This document shows, one piece after another, positions 49,201 through 57,426 of a stretch of 64,000 nucleotides of DNA. Every line of letters starts with the position of its first letter. The first letter of the stretch is position 1. The translations under genes and the position numbers were made by a program. The DNA is taken from contig LGRD01000001.1 in NCBI GenBank assembly GCA_001263235.1, positions 85,651 through 149,650 of the forward strand, written 5' to 3'. This DNA comes from Methylibium sp. NZG. GTDB lineage: Bacteria; Pseudomonadota; Gammaproteobacteria; Burkholderiales; Burkholderiaceae_C. The notes under the pieces were generated by a model, which was not told the DNA's origin, ran no database searches, and saw only the letters and a program-made list of their open reading frames with translations.

Positions 49201-50364
49201 ATGTCGAAAAACCTCACCCGCGGGCGCTTGCCTGCGATGTTCGCTGTGCTCGCGGCCAGTCTGTTCCTGATGCTGCCGTCGCCCGAGTCGGCGAGGGCCC
49301 AGACCAAACCACTGGCGCCCGCGACCGCAGCCCCTACCGCCGCTGCGGCCGCACCGCTGAAGGTGGCCTTCGTGCTGCCCAGCCCCATCGGCCAGGCCGG
49401 CTGGAGCTACCAGCACAACCAGGGCCGCCTGGCGATGGAAGCGGCGCTGGCCGGGCAGGTCAAGACCACCGTCGTCGAAAACGTCGCCGAAGGCGCCGAC
49501 TCCGAGCGCGTGTTCCGCGACCTGGCCGCGCAGGGCCACCGCTTGATCATTGCCGCGAGCTTGGGCTACTTGGAGCCAGCACTGCGCGTGGCAGCTGAGT
49601 TTCCGAACGTGCGCTTCGAGCATGCCGGCGGGCACAAGACGGCCGCCAACCTGAACACCTACAACGCCCGCAACTACGAAGCGCGCTACCTCGCCGGCCT
49701 GCTGGCGGGCAAGACGAGTGCCAGCGGCAACGCCGGCTACGTGGCAGCGCACCCGGTGCCCGAGGTGGTGCAGGGCATCAACGCCTTCGCACTCGGCATG
49801 CGCGCGGCCAACCCGAAAGCGCAGGTGCGCGTGCTGTGGACGAACGCCTGGTTCGACCCGGCGCGCGAGCGCGAGGCCGCGCAGAGCCTCGTCAACCAGG
49901 GCGTCGACGTGCTGACCAACCACAGCGGCTCCACCGCAGTGGCGCAGGTGGCGCAAGAGAACTTCAAGGCCAAGGGCGTGAAGCTGATCGCCTACCAAAG
50001 CGACATGAGCGCTTTTGCGCCCGACGCGCAACTCGCCGCGGTGACCCAGCACTGGGGCAGCCACTACACCAACGTGGCGCAGTCGCTGCTGCTCAAGCAG
50101 TGGAGCAACACGCCGGTCTGGGCCGGCCTGAAGGAAGACATGGTGCAGCTGAGCGCGCTGCAACAGCGCCTGCCGCCTGAATTGCGCGTGCTGCTGGACA
50201 CGCGCCGCAAGGCCATCGTCGGGGGCAGCCTGAAGCCGTTCGCCGCGCCGCTGATCGACAACGAAGGCAAGTCAAGGCTGGCCAGCGGTGCGCTCGACGA
50301 TGCGGCGGTCGCCAGGATGAACTGGTTCGTTCAGGGCGTGGTGGGTAGCGTGCCCCGGCCCTGA
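49201..50364 (+). CDS. Second BMP-family substrate-binding protein (no transporter partners)
   Basis: The 387-residue protein has a signal peptide cleaved after ARAQ rather than a lipobox, an Ala/Pro/Thr linker, then the BMP fold: VAFVLPSPIGQAGWSYQHNQ, AEGADSERVFRDLAAQGHRL, HAGGHKTAANLNTYNARNYE, WTNAWFDPAREREAAQSLVN, YQSDMSAFAPDAQL. It is clearly paralogous to the BMP lipoprotein at 41848 but diverged, and no ATPase or permease lies nearby. ATG 49201 with GAGGA in front was chosen; ATG 49186 would add five residues. It may share the NupA-type permeases or act as a soluble sensor. Confidence 0.87.
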   Translation: MSKNLTRGRLPAMFAVLAASLFLMLPSPESARAQTKPLAPATAAPTAAAAAPLKVAFVLPSPIGQAGWSYQHNQGRLAMEAALAGQVKTTVVENVAEGADSERVFRDLAAQGHRLIIAASLGYLEPALRVAAEFPNVRFEHAGGHKTAANLNTYNARNYEARYLAGLLAGKTSASGNAGYVAAHPVPEVVQGINAFALGMRAANPKAQVRVLWTNAWFDPAREREAAQSLVNQGVDVLTNHSGSTAVAQVAQENFKAKGVKLIAYQSDMSAFAPDAQLAAVTQHWGSHYTNVAQSLLLKQWSNTPVWAGLKEDMVQLSALQQRLPPELRVLLDTRRKAIVGGSLKPFAAPLIDNEGKSRLASGALDDAAVARMNWFVQGVVGSVPRP

Positions 50365-50454
50365 CGGGCGGGCAGCAGACGCGGACGCCATCGCAATCGC
50401 GGTCGCACGATCGGCTGCGGATCCAGCCGAGGTTTTGGCCGCTGCCGCTCGCAC

Positions 50455-50493
50455 GTGTCGCGCCGTCGTGTCGCGCCATCGTGTCGCGTCGCG
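50455..50493 (+). repeat. Three tandem 13-bp repeats
   Basis: GTGTCGCGCCGTC, GTGTCGCGCCATC and GTGTCGCGTCGCG follow one another between the convergent BMP and DUF5666 genes. A fourth decayed unit may follow. No spacer structure, so not CRISPR. Confidence 0.75.
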
Positions 50494-50543
50494 GGGTCGC
50501 GCCGGCATGCAGCTTCGCTGGGTCGCGCTTCGTCGCGCTCGAC

Positions 50544-52025
50544 TTACGGCACGCGCCTCACCGTCCGTGCCACCAGCGCCCCAGCCAGGTAGACGCCCTC
50601 GGCCCGCACCGCGTCGCCCTGCTGCAGCGTGGCGAAGAACACTGCCTGTGTCACTGCCTGTCCCTGGGCGTCGAAGAAGTCGGCAGTGTTCGTCGTGACG
50701 TTGGTGCCCAGCACCGTGATCGAGGTGCCGGCAATCTGCGCCACCGGCCCGCCGACGCCCGCGCCTGGCGTGATGCGCGGCAGGCGCTGCACCAGGTCGG
50801 CTTCGATGCGGCCGCTGCTGCCACTGGTGCCCGCGCGGCCCAGCACCAGCACCTCGTCGCCGACCGCCAGGTTGGCCAGGGTCAGCACGCCGCCCATCAC
50901 CGAGCTGTCGTCCAGCAGCGTGCCCGCGCGCAGCCGCACCTCCACCCCTGGCAGGTCGAGCACGTTGAAGCGCAGGCCCGCCACGTCCACTGCCGTCACT
51001 CGGCCACGGCCGTAGGCGGTGAGCACGTCGCGGTAGAACTCCAGCCGCTCGGCCTGCAGCACGCCGTCGCTGGCGCGCGTGCCGCGCACCTCGACGCGCT
51101 TGCCGTTGGCGAGGTCAGCCAAGGTTCCATCCTGGAACTGGGTCGTGGCGCTCACCTGCACGGGTTGGCCGCTCGTGCCACCGCCCCCGTTCAGCAGGAA
51201 GCGGCCGGTGCCGGCGTCCCACTGGCTCACGATGCCTTGCAGTTGCTGCCTTTGCACACCGCCGGGCGTGCTGGTGTCGATCAGCGTGATGCGGCTGGCC
51301 GCGGCGTTGCCGGCCACCGGCGCGGCTTCGAGCACCACGCGCAGCAGTTGCCCCGCTGTCGGCGCGGCCGCGCCGAAGCCGACCCGCGCGGCGCGCGAGA
51401 TGTCGAGGTTGACACCGCCCAGGGTCAGCGTGTTGCCAGCGACGGCGCTGACGAACCCAGTGAACTGCAAGCTGCCGCCAGCCGACTCACGCTGCACCCA
51501 GGTGGCGCGCAGCGAGCCGTCGGGGTTGCGAAAGCCCGAGACCTGCAGCCGGTCGCCCAGACGCAAGTCGCCGATGCCGGTGGCGCTCGAGAACACCGTT
51601 GTCGGGTCGATCTGCACGCGCTGGCCCAGCACGCGCAGGCTGCTTGCGCCCGGTGCATCGTCGATGTTGCCGCGCAGCAGGCTCTCGTAGGTGAGCTGGC
51701 GCGCCGTGCCCGACGTGCCGTCCGCATTCAGCGAACCGGTGACGCTCACCACCATGCCCACGCGCAGGTCGGCCTGCGTCGCGCCCGCGGTGCCGTCGAT
51801 CGAGATCTGCGCGGTGCTCACGTCGAATCGGATACCGCCCACGATCACGCTGCCGAAGCCGCTGACAACGCCGGTGGTCTGGGTGTCGGGTACGGCGCCG
51901 GTGCCGTCCTGCCCCACGCCGCCGCAGCCGAGCACGAGGCTGACGAGCGCCGCGCCCGCGGCCAGGCGGGCGCGCAGCCGCGCGGTCCAGTGGGGCTGCG
52001 CTGAAGGGGGGGTCATCGGGTTCAT
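50544..52025 (-). CDS. DUF5666-repeat lipoprotein (493 residues)
   Basis: A predicted lipoprotein: lipobox VSLVLGCGGV follows an N-terminal hydrophobic stretch. The rest is a string of DUF5666-like beta modules, each with the pattern G.V..F....F.v.G..V, closing with a G..V.V.G strand. The first module, VSGFGSVIVGGIRFDVSTAQ, is nearly identical in layout to that of the 603-residue DUF5666 protein at 53123, so the two are paralogues. Function unknown; such modules resemble OB-like barrels. The start ATG 52025 overlaps the DUF6502 stop by four bases, so the two are co-translated. Confidence 0.8.
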   Translation of the reverse strand: MNPMTPPSAQPHWTARLRARLAAGAALVSLVLGCGGVGQDGTGAVPDTQTTGVVSGFGSVIVGGIRFDVSTAQISIDGTAGATQADLRVGMVVSVTGSLNADGTSGTARQLTYESLLRGNIDDAPGASSLRVLGQRVQIDPTTVFSSATGIGDLRLGDRLQVSGFRNPDGSLRATWVQRESAGGSLQFTGFVSAVAGNTLTLGGVNLDISRAARVGFGAAAPTAGQLLRVVLEAAPVAGNAAASRITLIDTSTPGGVQRQQLQGIVSQWDAGTGRFLLNGGGGTSGQPVQVSATTQFQDGTLADLANGKRVEVRGTRASDGVLQAERLEFYRDVLTAYGRGRVTAVDVAGLRFNVLDLPGVEVRLRAGTLLDDSSVMGGVLTLANLAVGDEVLVLGRAGTSGSSGRIEADLVQRLPRITPGAGVGGPVAQIAGTSITVLGTNVTTNTADFFDAQGQAVTQAVFFATLQQGDAVRAEGVYLAGALVARTVRRVP

Positions 52026-52900
52026 TCTTTCTCTCCGTTGGCCGCCGGGATCGGCAGCGCCGGTTCTTCAAAGTAGTAAACGCCCAGCGTCACGCGGCGT
52101 GCGCCGGGGCCGGCGGGGGCATCGCCGCCGTCGTGTTCGACCAGGGTCTCACGCGTCTGCGCCAGCGCCTGCAGCCCGCTGGCGCGCAGTTGCGCGCGCA
52201 CCGCGTCCACCCGATCGGCCGGGATGTGGTCGGCAAACACGCGCTGCTGCAGCCAGGCCTGCTCGGGCGGGTTCGCCAGGTTGTGTTCGATCGAGCCGAG
52301 CAGGTCGGCGGCGTGCTGGCCCAGCAGCGCGATCTTGCGCGCGTCGGCCTGCTGCGGCACGTAGCCTCGGGCGGACAGGTGCAGGCGGCCGTCGTCGGCC
52401 ACCGTCAGCGCGCCGGCGTGGCGCAGTTCGTCGAGCACCGCACGCGGCGGCATGTCGCCGCTGTGCCTGCGCACCAGCGCAGCGAACTGTTCGGCGTCGA
52501 TCGCTTGCGGCCCATCGGCGGAATCGACCAAAGCGCCCGACGCGGCCGAAGCGCTGGCGGGCGGGTGCTCGCTCAGCCAACCCGCCACCACGCGGGCGGC
52601 GCGGTTCATCGTTCGCGCCAGGTCGGCGCCATTGGCGTCGCCGTGCGCCACCTGTGCATTCAGCGCCTGCAGCCGCGCGACTTCCTTGCGGTGCAGGCCG
52701 GTGATGACCGAGATGCGAGACGCCGTCTGCTTGCGCCCCTGCAATCCGAAGTCGCGCTCGGCCACGTCGACGTAGGTGCGGCGCGCCAATTCGGCGAACT
52801 CGTCGTAGGCCAGCCCGTGGCGCAGCAACACCTTCACCAGCGGGCGCAGCAACTGCGCGACGGCGTTGTGGAGGGCTTGGCGGAGGTCCATGCGATGCAA
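52022..52900 (-). CDS. DUF6502-family protein with helix-turn-helix region
   Basis: The 292-residue cytoplasmic protein begins LRQALHNAVAQLLRPLVKVL, then LAYDEFAELARRTYVDVAE. A helix-turn-helix-like segment lies near residues 57-78 (GRKQTASRISVITGLHRKEV). The C-terminal half (AVLDELRHAGALTVADDGRL, QQADARKIALLGQHAADLLG) is of unknown function. I recognise the DUF6502 family, which I recall as adjacent to DUF5666 genes. The HTH, and the two operator-like dyads in front of it, make a local regulator likely, but this is inference. ATG 52891 is an alternative start. Confidence 0.78.
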   Translation of the reverse strand: MHRMDLRQALHNAVAQLLRPLVKVLLRHGLAYDEFAELARRTYVDVAERDFGLQGRKQTASRISVITGLHRKEVARLQALNAQVAHGDANGADLARTMNRAARVVAGWLSEHPPASASAASGALVDSADGPQAIDAEQFAALVRRHSGDMPPRAVLDELRHAGALTVADDGRLHLSARGYVPQQADARKIALLGQHAADLLGSIEHNLANPPEQAWLQQRVFADHIPADRVDAVRAQLRASGLQALAQTRETLVEHDGGDAPAGPGARRVTLGVYYFEEPALPIPAANGEKE

Positions 52901-52978
52901 GGCGACAGGAATTCGGCGAGAGCAACGAAAAGAAGGACGCAGGCCGGCGGGCCGCCGGAGTGCAGCAATTGTTTACCA

Positions 52979-53002
52979 AATTTGGGTGTCGATTCCCAAA
53001 TT
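52979..53002. promoter_or_regulatory. Operator-like dyad 1 in the DUF6502/DUF5666 divergent gap
   Basis: AATTTGGG and CCCAAATT form a perfect 8-bp inverted repeat across 8 bases, in an AT-rich patch between divergent genes. An overlapping CCAAATTTGG palindrome lies at 52976-52985. Confidence 0.55.
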
Positions 53003-53022
53003 CTACTTGCGCTGGCCCGAGA

Positions 53023-53042
53023 TATGGGAAAATAATCCCATA
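53023..53042. promoter_or_regulatory. Operator-like dyad 2 in the DUF6502/DUF5666 divergent gap
   Basis: TATGGGA and TCCCATA form a perfect 7-bp inverted repeat with an AT-only six-base spacer. It shares the TGGG/CCCA core with dyad 1, 44 bases centre to centre upstream. Confidence 0.55.
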
Positions 53043-53122
53043 CATGCACTGAAACAGTTTGTCGACCCGACCAGGTCGCGCTGGCAGTGCTGCCCCTCAC
53101 CCCTCCAGAAAGGACTCGCCCC

Positions 53123-54934
53123 ATGAACACCTTCTTCCAACGCGTCGTGGCCGGCGTTGCCGTGGCTGCCACGGCGCTGCTCGTCGCCTGCGGCGGTGGC
53201 TCGGACGCCAGCGGCGGCACCGCCGAGGCCACTTACCAAGGCACGGTCAGCGGCTTCGGCAGCGTGATCGTCAATGGCGTTCGCTTCGACGACAGCACCG
53301 CGCAAATCACCGTCGACGACGCCGTCGTCAGCGCTGGCACCCTCAAGCTCGGCATGCGGGCCGACGTGACCGGCACCGTGTCGGCCGACGACAGCACCGG
53401 CAGCGCCAGCAGTTGCACGGTCGACACCTCGGTGCGTGGCGCCGTCGCCTCGATCGATGCGAGCACCAACCGCTTCACGATCCGCGGCATCGCGGTGCAG
53501 GTGGACGACAAGACGGTTTTCGAAGGCGCCGGCAACCTGGCCGCACTGAAGGTCGGCGACTGGGTCGAGGTGCACGGCTCGGTGGACTTCAACCTGCGCG
53601 TGGTGCAGGCCACGCGGGTGGAGGTGAAGCCGCCTGAAGAAGTCGGCCGCGCCGTGCTGTTCGGCAAGGCCACCGGTGTGACGGCGACCACCTTCACGCT
53701 CGGCGACCTGACGGTGAACTACGCGGCAGCGCGCCTGATCGGCTTCGACGCGGCAGGCATCACCGAAGGGGCGATCGTGCGCGTGCGCTCGAATGTGTCG
53801 CCGGTCGGCAACGTGCTGCAAGCCACGGCGGTCAAGGCCGTGAAGGCGCCGCGGCTGACGGACGGCACGCCCGCCGCCGTGGAAGGCCGGGTGCAGAGCT
53901 TCGTCAGCATCGGCAACTTCCTCGTCAGCGGCACCGCGGTGGATGCGACCAACGCGCAGTTCCAGTTCGGCAGCGCCGCCGACCTGTCCGAAGGCAAGCG
54001 GGTGATCGTGTTCGGCACGCTGGCCAACGGCAAGATCGTGGCGAGCAAGATCCGCATTTTCCGGCCCGACCTCGACGGCGAGGTGCGTCTGATCGGCATG
54101 GTCAGCGACTACGTGTCGGCTGCCAGCTTCAAGGTGCGCGGCGTGGCGGTGGACGCGAGCGCGGCAGTGTTCGAAGACGGCACCGCGGCGGAGTTGATGA
54201 ACGGCCGGCTGGTCGAGATCAAGGGCCAGAGCGTGGGCGCGGTCGTGAAGGCGACGAAGGTCGAGTTCGAGGAAACGAAGAACGGCTCGAACGCGGTGTT
54301 GACGGGCGTGGTCAGCAGCTTTGTCTCGACCGCCGACTTCAAGGTGGCCGGCAAGGCGGTGAAGGTGGCGGCCGACGTGCGCTACATCAACGGCACCGCG
54401 GCCGACGTGATCGACGGCGCCAGCGTGTGGCTCACCGGAAGCACCGACGCGGCGGGCGTGTTCGTTGCGAAAACGGTGATCGTCTCGCCGTTCCGCATCA
54501 TCGGCCCGACGCAAGCCGCCGGCACCGTGGCCGACGTGGCCGCGGACGGTTCGTTCAAGCTCAACGGCACGCTCGTCACCACCTCGGCGACCACGCGTTT
54601 CATCGGCGGCACCGCGGCCAACCTGGTCGCTGGCAGCTGGGTGGTCGTGACGGGCAAGGTCACGGCCGGCGTGCTGGCCGCGGCGACCGTCACGTTCCCG
54701 GGCCAGAGCGGCAACGACAGCTGCAAAGCCTTCAAGCTCGAAGGTCAGGTCTACGACTACGTGTCGTTGAGCAACTTCAAGCTGTTCGGCCTGACGCTGG
54801 ACGCAAGCGCCGCCGAGATCGAAGGTGGCGTTGCCGCCGACCTGGCCAACGGCAAGTTCGTCGAGGCGTGCGGCAACGAGCTGCCGGTGGCGGGCGTGCT
54901 GAAGGTGCTGAAGCTGGAGTTCAAGGCGCGCTGA
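53123..54934 (+). CDS. DUF5666-repeat lipoprotein with eight tandem modules (603 residues)
   Basis: After a lipobox (ALLVACGGG), the whole protein is built from about eight repeats of 65-75 residues. Each opens like GTVSGFGSVIVNGVRFD, EGRVQSFVSIGNFLVSG, IGMVSDYVSAASFKVRG, TGVVSSFVSTADFKVAG or EGQVYDYVSLSNFKLFG. Each closes with a G..V.V.G strand such as SEGKRVIVFG, MNGRLVEIKG or VAGSWVVVTG. Repeats 4-6 and 8 are most alike, suggesting recent duplication. It is probably an envelope-anchored beta-rich protein of unknown role. ATG 53123 lies 80 bases after the dyads; a terminator-like hairpin follows the gene. Confidence 0.82.
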   Translation: MNTFFQRVVAGVAVAATALLVACGGGSDASGGTAEATYQGTVSGFGSVIVNGVRFDDSTAQITVDDAVVSAGTLKLGMRADVTGTVSADDSTGSASSCTVDTSVRGAVASIDASTNRFTIRGIAVQVDDKTVFEGAGNLAALKVGDWVEVHGSVDFNLRVVQATRVEVKPPEEVGRAVLFGKATGVTATTFTLGDLTVNYAAARLIGFDAAGITEGAIVRVRSNVSPVGNVLQATAVKAVKAPRLTDGTPAAVEGRVQSFVSIGNFLVSGTAVDATNAQFQFGSAADLSEGKRVIVFGTLANGKIVASKIRIFRPDLDGEVRLIGMVSDYVSAASFKVRGVAVDASAAVFEDGTAAELMNGRLVEIKGQSVGAVVKATKVEFEETKNGSNAVLTGVVSSFVSTADFKVAGKAVKVAADVRYINGTAADVIDGASVWLTGSTDAAGVFVAKTVIVSPFRIIGPTQAAGTVADVAADGSFKLNGTLVTTSATTRFIGGTAANLVAGSWVVVTGKVTAGVLAAATVTFPGQSGNDSCKAFKLEGQVYDYVSLSNFKLFGLTLDASAAEIEGGVAADLANGKFVEACGNELPVAGVLKVLKLEFKAR

Positions 54935-54998
54935 TCAGAAGTGCCGGCGGCTGCGGTCGCCGGAACCACCGCCGCGCATCACAGCGCATCAACGCGGG

Positions 54999-55025
54999 CC
55001 GGGCGCGATCGAAAGTCGCGCCCGG
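54999..55025. terminator. Stem-loop between convergent DUF5666 and DUF2796 genes
   Basis: CCGGGCGCGA and TCGCGCCCGG pair perfectly over 10 bp with a seven-base loop. The downstream T content is weak (CGCTTTCGT), so it may be a Rho-independent terminator of low efficiency or one serving both directions. Confidence 0.6.
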
Positions 55026-55052
55026 GCGCTTTCGTGCGCGGCGGCCAGCACC

Positions 55053-55589
55053 TCAGCGCTGAAGCGGCACTGTGCTCGCCGGCCGCTTCAGCGAGGTCTT
55101 CGATTGGCCTTTGGCCGCCGCCACCTGCACCTCGATGCGCTGGATGCGCTTGAAAGCGTCGAACAGGCCGACCTGCAGGTTCTTCAGTTGCTGCGGCTGC
55201 GCACACTGGAAGCGGTAGACGGCCTCCATTTCGGCGTGCCCGCCCTTCGGGTCCTTGGCGCCGGCTTCGAGTACCGGCGCCTGCACCTCAACGCCGGCCA
55301 CCGTGCATTGCGCGGCGGCATCGGGCTTGAAGAGTGTGGCCGCTTCGCGCGCGCGGGCGAGGGCTTCGGTGGCCGTGCGGCGCTCGGCGTCGGTGCGGGG
55401 CGCGCGCTCGAAACCGACCACGCTGTCCAGCGGCGCCTCCAGCGCCACGGTGAGCTGGCCGCCCTCTACCGCCACGTCGACCTTGACCACGCCGTGTTGA
55501 TGAGGCTTGCCCTGGGCCACGGCGGAGGGTGGCGCCAACCAGGCGCAGGCAGCGAGCGAGGCAAGCGAGGCAACGGCGAGGTACTTCAT
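55053..55589 (-). CDS. DUF2796 (ZrgA-like) periplasmic zinc-related protein
   Basis: The 178-residue protein has a signal peptide (cleavage after AVAQG) and then HQHGVVKVDVAVEGGQLTV, LEAPLDSVVGFERAPRTDAE, AVYRFQCAQPQQLKNL and FDAFKRIQRIEVQ. These are features of the DUF2796/ZrgA family linked to zinc uptake. The His-rich linker found in many members is reduced to the HQH near the N-terminus. It follows znuA by 20 bases and is the last gene of the zinc operon. Confidence 0.85.
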   Translation of the reverse strand: MKYLAVASLASLAACAWLAPPSAVAQGKPHQHGVVKVDVAVEGGQLTVALEAPLDSVVGFERAPRTDAERRTATEALARAREAATLFKPDAAAQCTVAGVEVQAPVLEAGAKDPKGGHAEMEAVYRFQCAQPQQLKNLQVGLFDAFKRIQRIEVQVAAAKGQSKTSLKRPASTVPLQR

Positions 55590-55609
55590 GGGTCGATCTC
55601 CTTTGCGTT

Positions 55610-56488
55610 TCAGCGGGTCTTGGACAGCGCTTCGGCCAGCGAGCGCGCGTTGTGGGCGAACATCCGCAAGTAGGTGTCTGCCGGCCCGCCCGCCGCCGAC
55701 AGTGCGTCAGAGTACAGCGTGCCACCGACCCGCGCGCCGGTCTCGCGCGCGATGCGCTCGACCAGCCGCGGGTCGCTGATGTTCTCGACGAACAGGGCCT
55801 GCACATCCTGCTCGCGGACTTGCCGCAGCAGCCGCGCCACGGTGGCGGCCGACGGCTCGCTGCGCGTGGTCCAGCCCTGGGGGGCCAGGAAGTCCACACC
55901 GTAGGCGTTGCCGAAGTAGCCGAAGGCGTCGTGCGATGTAATCACGCGCCGCTTTTCGCGCGGCACCGCGCCGAGCCACTGGCGCACTTGCGTGTCGAGC
56001 GCGGCGAGGCGGGCGCGGTAGTCGGCGGTGCGCGCTTCGACCTCGGCTGCGGCCTCGGGCCAGCGGGCGGCGAGGGCGCGGCTCAGGTTGCCCACGTAGC
56101 CCTGAGCCAGCCCCAAGTCTTGCCAAGCGTGCGGGTCGGCGCTGCCGCCCACCTGACGCGTGGCGATGCCTTGCGTGGCCACGACGGTCGTGCCGCGGTA
56201 GCCCGACACCTTGATGAGCCGCTCGATCCAGCCCTCGAACCCGAGGCCGTTGACGAGGACCAGGTCCGCCTGCGCCAGCCGGCGGGCATCGGCTGGCGTC
56301 GGCTCGAAGACATGCGCGTCGGCGTCGGGCCGGACGAGGGAGGTGACCTCGACGCCGGCCGGCGCGATCTCGCGCGCCATGTCGGCCAGGATCGAGAAGC
56401 TGGCGACCACGCGGCCAGGCGGCGTCGCGGCCGGCGCGGGCAGCGTGGTAGCAGCCCCCAGGGCCAGCAGAAGGTTGCGGCGTGACAT
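55610..56488 (-). CDS. znuA: Zinc ABC transporter substrate-binding protein ZnuA
   Basis: The 292-residue cluster-9 binding protein has a leader beginning MSRRNLLLALG, then metal ligands DAHVFEPTPAD, SADPHAWQDLG, ITSHDAFGYFGNAYGV and GTLYSDALS (three His and one Asp). The acidic His-rich loop of many ZnuA proteins is missing, so the metal could also be manganese. The neighbourhood (zur, DUF2796) favours zinc. An upstream ATG at 56512 would add eight residues before the signal. It is downstream of znuB by 71 bases. Confidence 0.88.
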   Translation of the reverse strand: MSRRNLLLALGAATTLPAPAATPPGRVVASFSILADMAREIAPAGVEVTSLVRPDADAHVFEPTPADARRLAQADLVLVNGLGFEGWIERLIKVSGYRGTTVVATQGIATRQVGGSADPHAWQDLGLAQGYVGNLSRALAARWPEAAAEVEARTADYRARLAALDTQVRQWLGAVPREKRRVITSHDAFGYFGNAYGVDFLAPQGWTTRSEPSAATVARLLRQVREQDVQALFVENISDPRLVERIARETGARVGGTLYSDALSAAGGPADTYLRMFAHNARSLAEALSKTR

Positions 56489-56559
56489 GGCGAGCAGGGC
56501 GCGGTCGGTCATGAGCTTCAGGGGCCTGGAGATTCAGTGATTCAGCGGCTTTTAGCGGC

Positions 56560-57426
56560 TTAACGGCTCAAATGATGGGCGGCGCGCCAGCGGCGAACGA
56601 AGATCCCGTCGCGCCCGCCGACCAGCACGGACACCACGTAGAACGCGCCGCAGGCCAGCACGATGCACGGGCCGGACGGCAGCTCGGCGTGGTAGCTCAC
56701 CAGCAGGCCCACGAAGCCCGCGGCCGCCGCCAGCGCCGCCGCCAGTGCGGCCATGGCCGGCAGCCCGGTTACCCAAAAGCGTGCGCTGGCGGCGGGCAGC
56801 ATCATCAGGCCCACCGCCATCAGCGTGCCGAGGGCCTGGAAGGCGCTGACCAGGTTGGCCACCACCAGCACGATGAGCGCCGCGTGCGCCAAGGCGCCGG
56901 GCCCGCCGACGCTGCGCAGAAAGCCCGGGTCGAGGCTCTCCAGCACCAGCGGCCGGTACAGACCAGCCAGCGTCAACAGCGTCAGGCTGGCGACGCCGGC
57001 CATCAAAAAGAGGGCTGGGTCGTCCACAGCGAGCACGCTGCCGAACAGCAGGTGCATCAAGTCCAGTTGGCTGCCGCGCACCGACACCATCAGCACGCCG
57101 AGCGCCAGCGCGATCAGGTAGAAGGCCGCAAAGCTGGCGTCTTCGCGCTGGGGCGTGTGGCGTGTGACGATGCCGGCTGCAAATGCAACCGCGAGGCCGG
57201 CGATGAAACCCCCCGCGCTCATGGCCGGCAGCGACAGCCCGGCGAGCAGAAACCCCGCGGCGGCGCCCGGCAACACGGCGTGCGCCATCGCATCGCCCAC
57301 CAGGCTCATGCGGCGCAGCACCAGCAGGCAACCGAGCGGGGCGCTGCCCAGCGCCAGCGCCAGGGTGGCCACCAGCGCGCGGCGCATGAAGGCGAACTCG
57401 AAGAAGGGGTCGAGCAACAGGTTCAT
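56560..57426 (-). CDS. znuB: Zinc ABC transporter permease ZnuB
   Basis: The 288-residue permease of the ABC-3 family has seven or eight helices. Landmarks: ALGSAPLGCLLVLRRMSLVG, DAMAHAVLPGAAAGFLLAG, QLDLMHLLFGSVLAVD, ALGTLMAVGLMMLPAASARF. The start overlaps the znuC stop in ATGA. The reading frame is open well upstream but only as a shadow of znuC. Confidence 0.92.
   Translation of the reverse strand: MNLLLDPFFEFAFMRRALVATLALALGSAPLGCLLVLRRMSLVGDAMAHAVLPGAAAGFLLAGLSLPAMSAGGFIAGLAVAFAAGIVTRHTPQREDASFAAFYLIALALGVLMVSVRGSQLDLMHLLFGSVLAVDDPALFLMAGVASLTLLTLAGLYRPLVLESLDPGFLRSVGGPGALAHAALIVLVVANLVSAFQALGTLMAVGLMMLPAASARFWVTGLPAMAALAAALAAAAGFVGLLVSYHAELPSGPCIVLACGAFYVVSVLVGGRDGIFVRRWRAAHHLSR

Noticed and set aside
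50455..50493. 13-bp repeats considered as CRISPR
   Set aside because: Direct tandem units without spacers and no cas genes in the window.
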